Source of the DNA: Vulgatibacter incomptus_A
Lineage (GTDB): Bacteria > Myxococcota > Myxococcia > Myxococcales > Vulgatibacteraceae
DNA length: 64,000 nucleotides
Reading direction: 5' to 3'
NCBI GenBank assembly: GCA_040391605.1
Contig: JBEBXK010000011.1
Span: 1 to 64,000 of the forward strand
A program made the position numbers and the translations under genes. Shown here in pieces: positions 54,282 through 63,316 of the stretch (its first letter is position 1; each line of letters opens with the position of its first letter). The notes under the pieces are model-generated. The model saw only the letters and a program-made list of their open reading frames with translations, was not told where the DNA came from and did not search any database.

Positions 54282-54608
54282 TCAGGCGGCGACAGTAGGC
54301 TTCTCGTGGCGGATCTCGACGACGACCTCACGGGCGCCCTGGACCTTGCGGACGGTGGAGGTGCGGCCCATCTGCCGAGCCTGTACCAGGAGCGCGATGA
54401 CCTTGGGGAAGAGGGACAGGCCGAGGGCGTAGGCCGGGGCGTCGCGGCGGGAGGGGTCGGCGAGACGGCGAGCGATCCGGGGGAGGAGCGCGGTGCGTCG
54501 GCCCTCTACGATGAGATCGACGTCGGCGCCTCGGCTCATGGCCTCGAGGAAGCGGGCGACGAGCTCGAGGCCGGGGAGGGAGGCGCGGAGGATCACGATC
54601 TCGGGCAT
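54282..54608 (-). CDS. small conserved hypothetical protein
   Basis: A 108-residue soluble protein starting MPEIVILRASLPGLELVARF, a strand-helix pattern, with a basic middle (RRTALLPRIARRLADPSRR) and a strand-rich C-terminus (STVRKVQGAREVVVEIRHE). The longer frame to 54914 crosses the TPP riboswitch of the opposite strand and is not credible. The ribosome site is weak. Family not recognised. Confidence 0.6.
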   Translation of the reverse strand: MPEIVILRASLPGLELVARFLEAMSRGADVDLIVEGRRTALLPRIARRLADPSRRDAPAYALGLSLFPKVIALLVQARQMGRTSTVRKVQGAREVVVEIRHEKPTVAA

Positions 54609-54871
54609 GAGGGGAGGGAGCCATCCGGCAGCGCTGCCGTCAACCGATCCCGCCGCGTACCCGGCGAGGTGACCGGTTCCAGACGGAGCCCCTGCTGCGA
54701 CGAACGACCCGAGGCTCCGGCCGACGTGCTCAGATCGGCCTCCCTCCTCGTGCCCGCCTATCTGGTGATGGGATTGTTCGACGTCAGTCCGCCTGGGGAG
54801 CGTCGGCGGCGGAGCCGGCCCCCTCTCGGGTCGGTGGCCTTTTGATGAGGCGGCGGCTAGAGTGCTGGCCA

Positions 54872-54957
54872 TTCGCTCGGGGCGCGTCCACTCATGGTGG
54901 GCGCTGAGACGCACCCGTGGAACCTGATCCGGTTCGTACCGGCGTAGGGATAGCGAT
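54872..54957 (+). promoter_or_regulatory. TPP riboswitch controlling thiC
   Basis: The THI-box core is complete: GGGGCGCGTCC on the 5' side, CTGAGACGCACCCGTGGAACC, then CTGATCCGG, ACCGGCGTAGGGAT. P1 closes with CGCT (54874-54877) and AGCG (54953-54956). Thiamine pyrophosphate binding would reduce thiC expression. A short GCGTG-GGAT-CACGC hairpin follows directly and could be part of the expression platform. It ends about 60 bases before the thiC ATG. Confidence 0.95.
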
Positions 54958-55019
54958 GCGTGGGATCACGCGTGCCATCCGTCCGCCGGCTCCGAACCCG
55001 AACCGTCGAGGATGAGCCG

Positions 55020-56783
55020 ATGAGCACGAGAGCCGCAACCACCACCGCCCTGCCCCTGCACGGCGCCCACAACCCATCGAGCCACCAGGAGGGGACGACG
55101 CCGGGCTCGTTCGCGCGGGCGCCGCAGATCGGCGGGCCGATCAGCTTCGCGTCGCCGGACACGCCGGGGATGCCGGCGCCCAGCGAGAAGACGGCCTGGG
55201 ACTTCATGCCCGAAGATTGGATCCTGGAGGATGGCCGCTGGAGGGCGCCGGCCGGCTTCGTAGCCCTGACGCAGCTCGAGCATGCCCGCCTCGGGACGGT
55301 GACGCCGGAGATGAGGCGGGTGGCGGAGCGGGAGCCCCACCTCAGCCCGGAGCAGGTGCGCGACGAGGTGGCGGCTGGACGGATGATCATCCCGGCCAAC
55401 AAGGTCCACCTGGGCTACCGCCTCGATCCGATGGCGATCGGCCGGGCCTCGAAGACGAAGATCAACGCGAATATGGGCGCCTCTCCGGTCTCGTCGAGCA
55501 TGGACGAGGAGGTGGAGAAGCTGCGTTGGGCGGAGCGTTGGGGGGCGGATACGGTGATGGATCTCTCCACCGGCGGCGACCTGGACGCCTGCCGCGAGGC
55601 GATCATCCGGGCGTCGACGGTGCCGATCGGCACGGTGCCGATCTACTCGATGATCATCGGCCGCAAGATCGAGGATCTGGACGAGGCGATCATCCTGGAG
55701 GGCTTGCGCAAGCAGGCGGCACAGGGGGTGGACTACTTCACGATCCACGCCGGTGTGCTGCGGGAGCACCTGCCCTTCGTGCAGAAGCGGCTGATCGGCA
55801 TCGTCTCGCGGGGCGGCTCGCTGCTGGCCAAGTGGATGATCACCCACGGCGAGCAGAACCCCATGTACACGCTCTTTGAGCGGATCTGCGACGTGATGCG
55901 CGAGTACGACGTCTCGTTCTCGTTGGGGGACGGGCTGCGCCCCGGCGGCCTGGCCGACGCCACCGACGAGGCGCAGCTCCGCGAGCTGGCCACCCTGGGC
56001 GAGCTCACCGAGCGCGCCTGGCGCAAGGGCTGCCAGGTGATGATCGAGGGGCCGGGCCATGTGCCCTTTGATCAGATCGAGTTCAACATGAAGCACCAGC
56101 GCACCATCTGCCACGGCGCCCCCTTCTACGTGCTGGGGCCGCTGGTCACGGACGTCTTCCCGGGCTACGACCACATCACGAGCTGCATCGGCGCCACCGC
56201 CGCCGCCTACCACGGCGCCAGCATGCTCTGCTACGTCACCCCCAAGGAGCACGTCGGCCTCCCCAAGAAGGACGACGTGAAGCAGGGCTGCATCGCCTAC
56301 AAGATCGCCGCCCACGCAGCGGACGTCGCCCTGGGCATCCCCGGCACCCGGGATTGGGACGACGAGCTCACCAAGGCCCGCGCCGCCCTCAACTGGGAGA
56401 AGCACTTCGAGCTGGCCTTCGACGGCGACACCGCCCGGGCCTTCCACGACGAGGACCTAGACGTCGACACCGATTTCTGTGCCATGTGCGGACACGATTG
56501 GTGCTCGGTGCGGATCTCCAAGGAGATCAACGAGTTCACCTCCGGTAAGGCAGAGGGCTTCGAGCGGGGAGCGGCGGTGAAGTCGGCGGCTCTCACCCCG
56601 GAGCAGCGGGAGATCCTCGAGAAACGCGGCGTCCTCAGCCCCGAGGAGATCCATCGCCTCGCGTCCAAGGCCCGCAGGGTACTCGGCGCCGAAACTGGAC
56701 ATAAGGCCGCCTGCCATAGCGATACGGCGGCTGCCGACGTTGCCCGCGAGCTGCAGACGAAGGAGAAGCTCGTCGTCCTTTGA
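55020..56783 (+). CDS. thiC: phosphomethylpyrimidine synthase
   Basis: A 587-residue radical-SAM ThiC, converting aminoimidazole ribotide to HMP-P for thiamine. The unusual C-terminal cluster motif CxxCxxxxC is seen as CAMCGHDWC (about residue 487). N-terminal ThiC domain and barrel motifs NANMGASP, DLSTGGD and EGPGHVP are intact. A GAGG site precedes ATG 55020; a longer frame to 54960 starts inside the riboswitch and is rejected. It is controlled by the TPP riboswitch immediately upstream. Confidence 0.96.
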   Translation: MSTRAATTTALPLHGAHNPSSHQEGTTPGSFARAPQIGGPISFASPDTPGMPAPSEKTAWDFMPEDWILEDGRWRAPAGFVALTQLEHARLGTVTPEMRRVAEREPHLSPEQVRDEVAAGRMIIPANKVHLGYRLDPMAIGRASKTKINANMGASPVSSSMDEEVEKLRWAERWGADTVMDLSTGGDLDACREAIIRASTVPIGTVPIYSMIIGRKIEDLDEAIILEGLRKQAAQGVDYFTIHAGVLREHLPFVQKRLIGIVSRGGSLLAKWMITHGEQNPMYTLFERICDVMREYDVSFSLGDGLRPGGLADATDEAQLRELATLGELTERAWRKGCQVMIEGPGHVPFDQIEFNMKHQRTICHGAPFYVLGPLVTDVFPGYDHITSCIGATAAAYHGASMLCYVTPKEHVGLPKKDDVKQGCIAYKIAAHAADVALGIPGTRDWDDELTKARAALNWEKHFELAFDGDTARAFHDEDLDVDTDFCAMCGHDWCSVRISKEINEFTSGKAEGFERGAAVKSAALTPEQREILEKRGVLSPEEIHRLASKARRVLGAETGHKAACHSDTAAADVARELQTKEKLVVL

Positions 56784-56866
56784 CTGCAGACGCGCCGCGC
56801 CTCAGCTGGGAGGGGGCGTGTCGCGCCGCCCGATCGTCTCATCTCAAGGGGGATGCACCGCCGAGA

Positions 56867-56884
56867 CCTCGCCCGTAGGCGAGG
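56867..56884. terminator. hairpin between thiC and the sigma factor gene
   Basis: CCTCGCC-CGTA-GGCGAGG, a perfect 7-bp stem, lies about 85 bases beyond the thiC stop in a convergent gap. No U run follows, so termination is only plausible. Confidence 0.4.
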
Positions 56885-56974
56885 CCTCGCAGGGCCAGGG
56901 CGCGCCCAATGGGATCGCCCTGTTTGCCCAGCATCGGCCAACGGGCATCAGCGACCGGCTGCCAGAGCTCTTGC

Positions 56975-57072
56975 GACGAGCGGGCCGTCAGGCGGCTTCG
57001 TCGAGGTCTTCCACGGCGCGGTGGACGAGCGGGCCGTCAGGCGGCTTCGTTGAGGTCTTCGAGGGCGCGGCG
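56975..57072. repeat. 49-bp tandem duplication at the sigma factor 3' end
   Basis: Two adjacent 49-bp units (56975-57023 and 57024-57072) match over about 44 bases. The second unit contains the stop codon and last codons of the sigma gene (RALEDLNEAA); the first encodes the echo RAVEDLDEAA plus stop, downstream of the true stop. The changes are all compatible with drift after an old duplication. Confidence 0.85.
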
Positions 57073-57756
57073 GAGGAAGGTGCGGGTCTGGAGCTCGACC
57101 TGGCGCACGCGCTCGCGGGAGAGGCCCCACCGCTTGCCGATCTGCTCGAGGGTCTGCGGGGAGTCAGAGCTGAGGCGCTCCTCCAGGATGTCCCAGCCCA
57201 GCGGGCCAATCCGCTTGCGGTAGCGCTCCAGGCGATCGCGGACCAGGGCGTTGGACTCGGCCAGGATGTAGTTCTCGTCGGGGACGGGATCCTCGTCCAG
57301 CAGACGATCGAGGGCGGTGATCTCCCCCTCCGGATCCAGTGTGACGTCCAGGGAAAGATCGCGCAGCCCTCGTCGAGCGCCGGTCTCGCCGCCTCGAACG
57401 GAGGAGTGGATCTCCTTGACGTACTTCATGATGTATGCCCGGATCCACCAGATGGCGTAGGTGGAGAAGCGGGTGCCCTTGCCGGTGTCGAACTTTTCCA
57501 CCGCCCGGAGCAGGCCGAGGTTCCCCTCCTGTACCAGGTCGTCCAGGCGGGCGCCGCGGCCCATGCTCTTCTTCGCCACCGCCACCACGAAGGGGAGGTT
57601 GCGCTTCACCAGCTCGTCCCGGGCCCGCGCTTCGCCGCGGCGGGCACGATCGGCGAGGTCACGCTCTTCCTCCCGGGTCAATGCCACGTAACGAGGCAAG
57701 GCGCGAAGGTATGGCTGAAGGCCTTCGAACTCACTGGAACGTCCGCTCATCGTCAT
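57037..57756 (-). CDS. RpoH-like sigma factor
   Basis: A 239-residue group 3-type sigma-70 factor. Region 2 has DLVQEGNLGLLRAVEKFD and the -10 element FSTYAIWWIRAYI (about 95-115); region 4 has QTLEQIGKRWGLSRERVRQVE. It most resembles sigma-32/RpoH, but the RpoH box between regions 2 and 3 is not apparent. Myxobacteria have several such factors (for example SigB/SigC of M. xanthus). The start is ATG 57756, with a second ATG two codons later. Upstream on the same strand, TTGAAA (57854-57859) and GCATCTT (57831-57837) resemble a heat-shock promoter. Confidence 0.88.
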   Translation of the reverse strand: MTMSGRSSEFEGLQPYLRALPRYVALTREEERDLADRARRGEARARDELVKRNLPFVVAVAKKSMGRGARLDDLVQEGNLGLLRAVEKFDTGKGTRFSTYAIWWIRAYIMKYVKEIHSSVRGGETGARRGLRDLSLDVTLDPEGEITALDRLLDEDPVPDENYILAESNALVRDRLERYRKRIGPLGWDILEERLSSDSPQTLEQIGKRWGLSRERVRQVELQTRTFLRRALEDLNEAA

Positions 57757-58093
57757 TAACCTCTCTCCCAGGGGTACGTCTCCCGCGTGCCGGGCCATCC
57801 AACGAACGGGGTAACGTAACGTCATCCCCGAAGATGCCCGAGCGTCCGCTTGGTTTCAAAAATGAAGCCGGCGTCATGGCCTGGGTAAGCAAAACTGGTC
57901 CATCGGAGGCTTCCGACCTCCTCTTCCACCTGAATTCCCGCCTCGGCTGAGCCAGGGCGCTCCCCGGCGGACTGGTCCGATGCCAGCCAGGAACATCCGA
58001 GACCCTGAATTCTCTCCCGCCAGCTCGCCTGTCGTCATCGGAGCTTCCCGAGGTGTTGACGTATCGGCGACAGCCGCGGAGATGGTGACGGCG

Positions 58094-59488
58094 CTATCGC
58101 GCTTCGACGACTGCCGGGAAGATCTTGTCGGGGTTGAGGATCCCCAGGGGATCGAAGACCGCCTTGAGCTGCCGCTGCAGCGCGATCAACTCCTCACCCT
58201 GCTCCCAGGGGAGGAAGTCCCGCTTGGCCAGCCCCACCCCGTGCTCGCCGGTGATGGTGCCACCAAGGTCCAGGGCGACCCTCATCATCTCCGCCACGCA
58301 GGCCTCCACCCGGGGCCGTTCCTCCTCCCGATCGAAGAGGACGTTGGCGTGAAGGTTCCCGTCGCCAGCGTGGCCGTAGGTCGCCACCTGGAAGCCGTGG
58401 CGCAGCCCCAGCGCCTTGAGCCGCTCCACCGCCTCGGGGATCCGAGATCGAGGCACCACGATGTCCTCGCTGATCTTCAGGGGGTGGAGATCCCGCAGGG
58501 CTACGGAGACCTGCCGTCGGGTGGCCCAGAGGTCGCGGCGCTGGGCCTCGCTCTGGGCCACCAAGACGTCCACCGCCCCCGCTTCTAGGGCGAGCTCGCC
58601 CAGCCTGGCGAGCAGGGCCATCACGGACTCTCCGTCGTCGCCGTCGGTCTCCGCGAGGATGGCGGCCCTGGCCTCGGGCGGGAAGCGGTAGGGGCCCAGG
58701 CGGCTGGAGGCGTCGATGGAGGCGTCGTCGAAGAGCTCCAGGGTCCTGGGGAGGATCCCCGCGGCGAGGATCGCCGCCACCGCCCGCGAGGCGGCAACGG
58801 CGTCGCCGAAGAGGCAGAGGGCGGTGCGGATCTCTCGCGGGCGGGGGATCAGCTTCAGGGTGATCTCGGTGATCACGGCGAGGGTCCCCTCGCTCCCCAC
58901 CAGGAGGGCCGTGAGGTCGTAGCCTGCCACCCCCTTGATCGTGCGCCTGCCGGTGCGGATCACCTCCCCCGAGGGGAGGACCGCTTCCAGCGCCAGCACA
59001 TAGTCCCTGGTGACCCCGTACTTCAGCGCCCTGGGCCCGCCGGCGTTCTCCGCGACGTTGCCGCCGATGGAGCAGATCTCCCAGGAGTTGGGATCGGGCG
59101 GGTAGAAGAGGCCGGCTCCCTCGGCGGCCTCCATCACCCGGCCGGTGATGCAGCCGGGCTGGACCACGAGGGTGAGATCCTCGGCCTGAAGGGCCAGGAT
59201 CCGATCCATTCGCTCCACGGAGAGGGCGATCCCCCCGGCCAGCGGGAGCGAGCCGCCGCTCTTGCCAGTGCGGGCGGCGCAGGGACTCACCGGGATTCGA
59301 TGGGCGCTCGCGACGCGCATCACCTCCTGTACGTCTTCAGTACACTCGGCAAAGACCACCGCGGCGGGGGGACGCTCGGCCAGCCCGGATTCGTCCCTGG
59401 CGTAGGCGGCGAGGGTCTCCGGATCCCAGGCCTTGACCTTCTCCGGCCCCAAGCCTCCCAGCAGCGCCGCGAAGGCCTTGGGATTCAT
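58094..59488 (-). CDS. glcD: FAD-linked oxidase, glycolate oxidase subunit D-like
   Basis: A 464-residue flavoprotein. The FAD-binding PCMH domain has PVSPCAARTGKSGGSLPLAGG (about residues 70-90) and GCITGRVMEAA; the C-terminal FAD-oxidase domain has YGHAGDGNLHANV (about 372) and ITGEHGVGLAKRDFL (about 419). It fits GlcD or D-lactate dehydrogenase. No glcE or glcF is alongside. Its ATG directly follows the folE stop, so it is the last gene of queD-folE-glcD. Confidence 0.88.
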   Translation of the reverse strand: MNPKAFAALLGGLGPEKVKAWDPETLAAYARDESGLAERPPAAVVFAECTEDVQEVMRVASAHRIPVSPCAARTGKSGGSLPLAGGIALSVERMDRILALQAEDLTLVVQPGCITGRVMEAAEGAGLFYPPDPNSWEICSIGGNVAENAGGPRALKYGVTRDYVLALEAVLPSGEVIRTGRRTIKGVAGYDLTALLVGSEGTLAVITEITLKLIPRPREIRTALCLFGDAVAASRAVAAILAAGILPRTLELFDDASIDASSRLGPYRFPPEARAAILAETDGDDGESVMALLARLGELALEAGAVDVLVAQSEAQRRDLWATRRQVSVALRDLHPLKISEDIVVPRSRIPEAVERLKALGLRHGFQVATYGHAGDGNLHANVLFDREEERPRVEACVAEMMRVALDLGGTITGEHGVGLAKRDFLPWEQGEELIALQRQLKAVFDPLGILNPDKIFPAVVEAR

Positions 59489-60109
59489 CTAGCGCGGCCC
59501 GCCGATGCGCCGCACGAAGCGCTCGCGCAGATCGGGCCGCTCGGCGAAGTCACCGCAGTAGGCCTCGGTGAAGGCGCGGGCCGACGATCGCCGCTCGCCC
59601 CGGGTGGTCATGCAGGTCTGCTCCGCCTCGAGGACCACGGCAGCGCCGGCAGATCCCAGCTCGCGGCGGATGGCCTCGGCCACCTCCCGCGCGAGGGTCT
59701 CCTGGAGGATCAGACGGTGGGCGAAGGCGTCCACCAGCCGGGCGACGCGGGAGAAGCCCACCACCTTGCCGGCGGGGAGGTAGGCCACGTGCGCGACGCC
59801 ACGGTAGGGGAGCAGGTGGTGCGGGCACATCGATTGGAAGTCGATGGAGCTCACCATCACCATCTCGTCCGCCGATGGCGGGCGCTCCTCGTAGAAGTCG
59901 CCGAGGACCTCCCGCGGATCGCGATCGTAGCCGTCGAGGAACTCCTCGGACCAGGCCTTGGCCACGCGATGAGGCGTCTCCTTCACGTTGGGATCGCCAA
60001 GGTCCACGCCGCAGCCCTCGAGGAAGAGCCGGATCCCCTCCGCCATCTTCGCCGGATTGGGGGGGGCGATCCGCGGGGTCTCACCGGGGGCGCGGCGCTC
60101 GTCCTTCAT
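59489..60109 (-). CDS. folE: GTP cyclohydrolase I
   Basis: A 206-residue GTP cyclohydrolase I, making dihydroneopterin triphosphate for folate and queuosine paths. Zinc ligands: MCPHHLLP (Cys and His, about residue 99) and a third Cys in EQTCMTTRG (about 170). GFSRVARLVDAFAHR matches the conserved SKLARLV region. The frame continues upstream in the queD gene, and ATG 60109 overlaps the queD stop (ATGA). Confidence 0.94.
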   Translation of the reverse strand: MKDERRAPGETPRIAPPNPAKMAEGIRLFLEGCGVDLGDPNVKETPHRVAKAWSEEFLDGYDRDPREVLGDFYEERPPSADEMVMVSSIDFQSMCPHHLLPYRGVAHVAYLPAGKVVGFSRVARLVDAFAHRLILQETLAREVAEAIRRELGSAGAAVVLEAEQTCMTTRGERRSSARAFTEAYCGDFAERPDLRERFVRRIGGPR

Positions 60110-60468
60110 CGGCCGGGACCTTCGTAGACCACCGAGTACTCCGGCGTCTCGAAGAGGACGAGCTTCTTCAGCCCGGGGATCTTCGGCTCCAACTCCTCCC
60201 ACATCCAGACCACGATGTTCTCCGCAGTGGGGTTCTCGAGGAAGTCGTTGAGGGTGTGATGATCGCAGCGGTCGAGGGCGTGCTCCCAGACCTGCTTTCG
60301 CAGATCCTCGAAGTCCATCACCATCCCGGTGGCGGGATCGATCGCGCGCTCCACGGAGACCAGCAGTTTGTAGTTATGACCATGCATGCGAAAGCACGGT
60401 CCGTCGTAGAAGGGGAGCCTATGGGCGGCCGAGAAGAGGAACTCGACCCGAAGCTCGACGTTGGGCAT
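60106..60468 (-). CDS. queD: 6-carboxy-5,6,7,8-tetrahydropterin synthase
   Basis: A 120-residue QueD/PTPS-fold enzyme. Zinc His residues are in FSAAHRLP and MHGHNYK, the catalytic Cys is in GPCFRMHGH, and CDHHTLND and NPTAENIVVW complete the active site. It uses dihydroneopterin triphosphate from folE in queuosine biosynthesis. ATG 60468 is chosen; in-frame upstream codons add Pro/Arg-rich residues. It overlaps folE, giving a natural two-step unit. Confidence 0.92.
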   Translation of the reverse strand: MPNVELRVEFLFSAAHRLPFYDGPCFRMHGHNYKLLVSVERAIDPATGMVMDFEDLRKQVWEHALDRCDHHTLNDFLENPTAENIVVWMWEELEPKIPGLKKLVLFETPEYSVVYEGPGR

Positions 60469-60611
60469 GGACTGCACGGCTCCTGGAAGCTGGGGGGACA
60501 TCCGTGGAGACGTAGCGAAACGAGGCCTCCCGCGCAACGCCTTCCGCCGTCCGGCTGAGGGAGGCAACGCCGGATGTGTCCGCTGGAGACGTCTGCCGCC
60601 AGCTGCGGCCC

Positions 60612-61061
60612 CTACTGCAGCATGGGCCGCACGTCGGGCAGGGGCTCGCGCGTCTCGAAGCCCTCCTCCACCTCGTGGAAGTACTCCACCGCATGCTCGC
60701 CGTACTGCCAGGAGAGCAGCACCACCCTGCCCTCGATCAGCGACGGGAAGTCGACGACGCCCGGATCGAGATCCTGGATGATCACCCCCTGGGCCACCAC
60801 CGACTCCACCGCCTCTCCGAGCTCGAGGATCAGCTCCTGAAGCTTCTCGAGGCGATCCTCCTCCCCCGCCGGCGGCGCCTCCTCTCCCCGCAGGATCCCT
60901 GCGACCCGGAGGGGATCGCCACCCGCCAGGTCGGCGAGCAGATCCTCTACGCCCAGCCTCACGTGGGAGATGGTCGTGAAGGAGAACTGCAACGAAGGGA
61001 CGAGATCGTTGGCTTCACTCTGCGAAAAGAGCCGCGACGGGAGTGCGGTCGAGGCTTCCAT
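60612..61061 (-). CDS. DUF2203-family protein
   Basis: A 149-residue protein matching DUF2203: LFSQSEANDLVPSLQFSF at the start, then a helical middle, and GVIIQDLDPGVVDFPSLIEG followed by LLSWQYGEHAVEYFHEVEEGFETREPL. It is small, soluble and acidic. A GAGGAG site precedes the ATG. Function unknown in the whole family. It is separated from queD by about 140 bases. Confidence 0.88.
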   Translation of the reverse strand: MEASTALPSRLFSQSEANDLVPSLQFSFTTISHVRLGVEDLLADLAGGDPLRVAGILRGEEAPPAGEEDRLEKLQELILELGEAVESVVAQGVIIQDLDPGVVDFPSLIEGRVVLLSWQYGEHAVEYFHEVEEGFETREPLPDVRPMLQ

Positions 61062-61198
61062 GGCGACTCCTCATGTCTGGACGTTCATGCGCTCTGGCGT
61101 CTGCGACGCCGCGCCCTGCCATGGAAGCTAAGTGCTGAAGCACGCCCCGATAAGAGGCCCCCAGAAGGCGCCTGCCCGCACCCAACCCCTCTGCGGCT

Positions 61199-62842
61199 TC
61201 AGACCGCGTAGCCCATCATCCCGGACTTCATCGGCGCGTCGGCATCGAGCATCACGTTGACGCACGCCACCGTCCCCGAGGCGAGGGCCCGCTCCAGCGC
61301 CGGCCGGATCTCGCCGGGCTCCGTGACCTGCTCGCCCCATCCCCCGAAGGCCTCCACCACCTTGTCGTAGCGGGTGGGCGCCAGGGTGGTGCCCGGACTC
61401 TTCTCCTCGCCGAAGAGCGCCACCTGCGGCAGGCGGATCTGCCCCCACGCCGCGTCGTTGCCCACGACGATCACCATCGGCAGCCCGAAGCGGATGGCGG
61501 TCTCGTAGTCGAAGCCATTCAGGCCGAAGGAGCCGTCGCCCTGCACCACGAAGACCGGGCGCTCCGGGTGGAGGAGCTTCGACGCGATGGCGAAGGGCGC
61601 ACCCACGCCGAGACATCCCAGCGGCCCCGGATCCAGCCAGCGCCCGGGCCGCTGGAGGCGGATCGTCTTCGCCGCCATGGCGACGAAGTTGCCGCCGTCG
61701 GCGACGAAGATCGGATCCCTGCCGTCGGCGTTGGCGAAGTCCGAGAGCTCCCAGGCGAGGCGCGCGTGGTGGATCGGCGTGCCGTCGTCGCCCTCGTAGA
61801 CTGCGAGCTTCTCGAGTTTCTTCGCTTCCCGCTGCCGCAAGGCCCGCAGAAAATCCGAGCGATCGGGGACCTCGGAGAGCCCGGCGGCGATGGCCTCGAG
61901 GGCCAGGCGCGCGTCGGCCTGGATCCCGATCTCCACGTCGCGATTCCTGCCGATCTCCGCCGGATCCACGTCGATCTGGATCAGCTTCGCGTCGGCGCGG
62001 AAGGCCTCGCCGTAGCCGAGGCGGAAGTCCAGGGGCGTGCCGATCACGAGGACCACGTCCGCCTCCGCCAGAGCGTCCTTACGGGTGTGCTGGAAGAAGC
62101 AGGGATGCTCGGGCGGCATCGCCCCCCGGCCGGCGCCGTTCAGATAGACCGGCAGCTGCGCTCGCTCGGCCAGGTCCAGGAGCGCGGCCTCGGCGCCGTC
62201 CCACCAGATCGACGAGCCGGCGATGAGCACGGGATGACGGGCGGTCTCCAACGCCTCCACCGCCTTCGCGAGGTAGGCGGGATCACCGGCGGGCCGGGCC
62301 TCGGTGCGGTAGCGGGTGGGCAGCGCGGGATCCTCGACTCCGTTGGAGAGCACGTCCCAGGCCAGCTCCAGGAAGACCGGCCCCTGCCTCCCCGTGCACA
62401 TGGTCCGAAAGGCCTTGGCGAGATAGGCGGGGATCAGCTCCGGCGACGGCACCCGATCGGACCACTTCGTGATCCGCTGGAAGAGATCGACCTGTTCCAT
62501 CTCCTGGAGCGCGCCCCGGCTCTGGTTGAAGATCGGCGCGGCGCCACCCAGGAGCAGCAGGGGCACGTTGGCCGCGTACGCATTCGCCACACCTGTGACC
62601 GCGTCCGTAACCCCAGGTCCTGCCGTGACCACCGCCACGCCCGGGCCTCGCGTGAGGCGGGCGTAGGCGTCAGCGGCGTGGGCCGCCGCCTGCTCGTGCC
62701 GGGTGTCAACGATGGCGATCCCCTCCTCGACGCAGCCCGCGTAGATCGGCGCCACGTGCAGGCCGGAGAGGGTGAAGACGTGCCGAATGCCCTCCCCCGC
62801 GAGCATCTTCGCCACCAGATTTCCACCGGAGATCACTGCCAT
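61199..62842 (-). CDS. ThDP-dependent enzyme, acetolactate synthase / 2-hydroxyacyl-CoA lyase type
   Basis: A 547-residue ThDP enzyme. N-terminal Pyr domain with the catalytic Glu in TRHEQAAAHAADAYAR (about 50), a central domain, and a C-terminal PP domain with GDGSFGLNGFDYETAIRFGLP and VVGNDAAWGQ (about 437-470). The run ITKWSDRV and the PP-domain wording are closest to 2-hydroxyacyl-CoA lyase, oxalyl-CoA decarboxylase and benzaldehyde lyase rather than to IlvB. AAGGAG precedes both GTG 62845 and ATG 62842. No neighbouring partner gene hints at the substrate. Confidence 0.88.
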   Translation of the reverse strand: MAVISGGNLVAKMLAGEGIRHVFTLSGLHVAPIYAGCVEEGIAIVDTRHEQAAAHAADAYARLTRGPGVAVVTAGPGVTDAVTGVANAYAANVPLLLLGGAAPIFNQSRGALQEMEQVDLFQRITKWSDRVPSPELIPAYLAKAFRTMCTGRQGPVFLELAWDVLSNGVEDPALPTRYRTEARPAGDPAYLAKAVEALETARHPVLIAGSSIWWDGAEAALLDLAERAQLPVYLNGAGRGAMPPEHPCFFQHTRKDALAEADVVLVIGTPLDFRLGYGEAFRADAKLIQIDVDPAEIGRNRDVEIGIQADARLALEAIAAGLSEVPDRSDFLRALRQREAKKLEKLAVYEGDDGTPIHHARLAWELSDFANADGRDPIFVADGGNFVAMAAKTIRLQRPGRWLDPGPLGCLGVGAPFAIASKLLHPERPVFVVQGDGSFGLNGFDYETAIRFGLPMVIVVGNDAAWGQIRLPQVALFGEEKSPGTTLAPTRYDKVVEAFGGWGEQVTEPGEIRPALERALASGTVACVNVMLDADAPMKSGMMGYAV

Positions 62843-63187
62843 CACACACGCTCCTTCTCTCCGACCAGGGCTCGACTCGAGCTGACGGGGCAGATCCTAT
62901 TCATACCGGTGCCTGCCGGCTGCCGCCGTCCAGGATCGAAGATGGAGAGTGAAGGTTTGTGAAGAGACCCTTCACCCACGATGTGCTTGCGAAGCTCGGC
63001 CGGCCAAGCGCGCGTTATTTTCTCATGGCCTCGGAGGAGTTCCGATCCCCCGCTGAAAAGATCTTGCTCCCATGCTGTCGGCAGGTAGACTTGGGCTCAT
63101 CTCCACGCTCCTCCCTTCGCGCGTAGTTCTCGTCGCGTCACCTCTTCGGCGGGGAGCTTCGCCACCAGCCACCCAGAGCCCCGCCAC
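62843..63187. other. intergenic region with a small hairpin
   Basis: 345 bases between divergent genes. GTGAAGG (62949-62955) or GTGAAG (62959-62964) can pair with CCTTCAC (62969-62975). No promoter match or gene stands out. Confidence 0.5.
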
Positions 63188-63316
63188 ATGGAAAGCGTCA
63201 CGAATCCCGATCCCAAGTACCAGGACGCGAGGGCCCTGCCCGCGCCGCCCGCCGCCCTCTGGACCTTTGGGATCCTCCTGACGGTCTCGGTGGTCTGGGC
63301 CATCGTCAACGCTTAG
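63188..63316 (+). CDS. 42-residue membrane peptide
   Basis: A short open frame, MESVTNPDPKYQDAR then a Pro-rich turn and a hydrophobic helix (LWTFGILLTVSVVWAIVNA, 24-42): a single-pass inner-membrane peptide of the small subunit type. The hydrophobic pattern and the ordered N-terminus are unlikely by chance in such GC-rich DNA. The ribosome site is weak. It lies 111 bases ahead of the next gene on the same strand. No family recognised. Confidence 0.55.
   Translation: MESVTNPDPKYQDARALPAPPAALWTFGILLTVSVVWAIVNA

Noticed and set aside
54609..54914. Upstream extension of the 108-residue gene
   Set aside because: It crosses the TPP riboswitch aptamer in antisense and has low-complexity content.
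57834..57950. 38-codon plus-strand frame between the sigma and glcD genes
   Set aside because: No ribosome site, no membrane helix or motif, and it overlaps the probable sigma promoter region.
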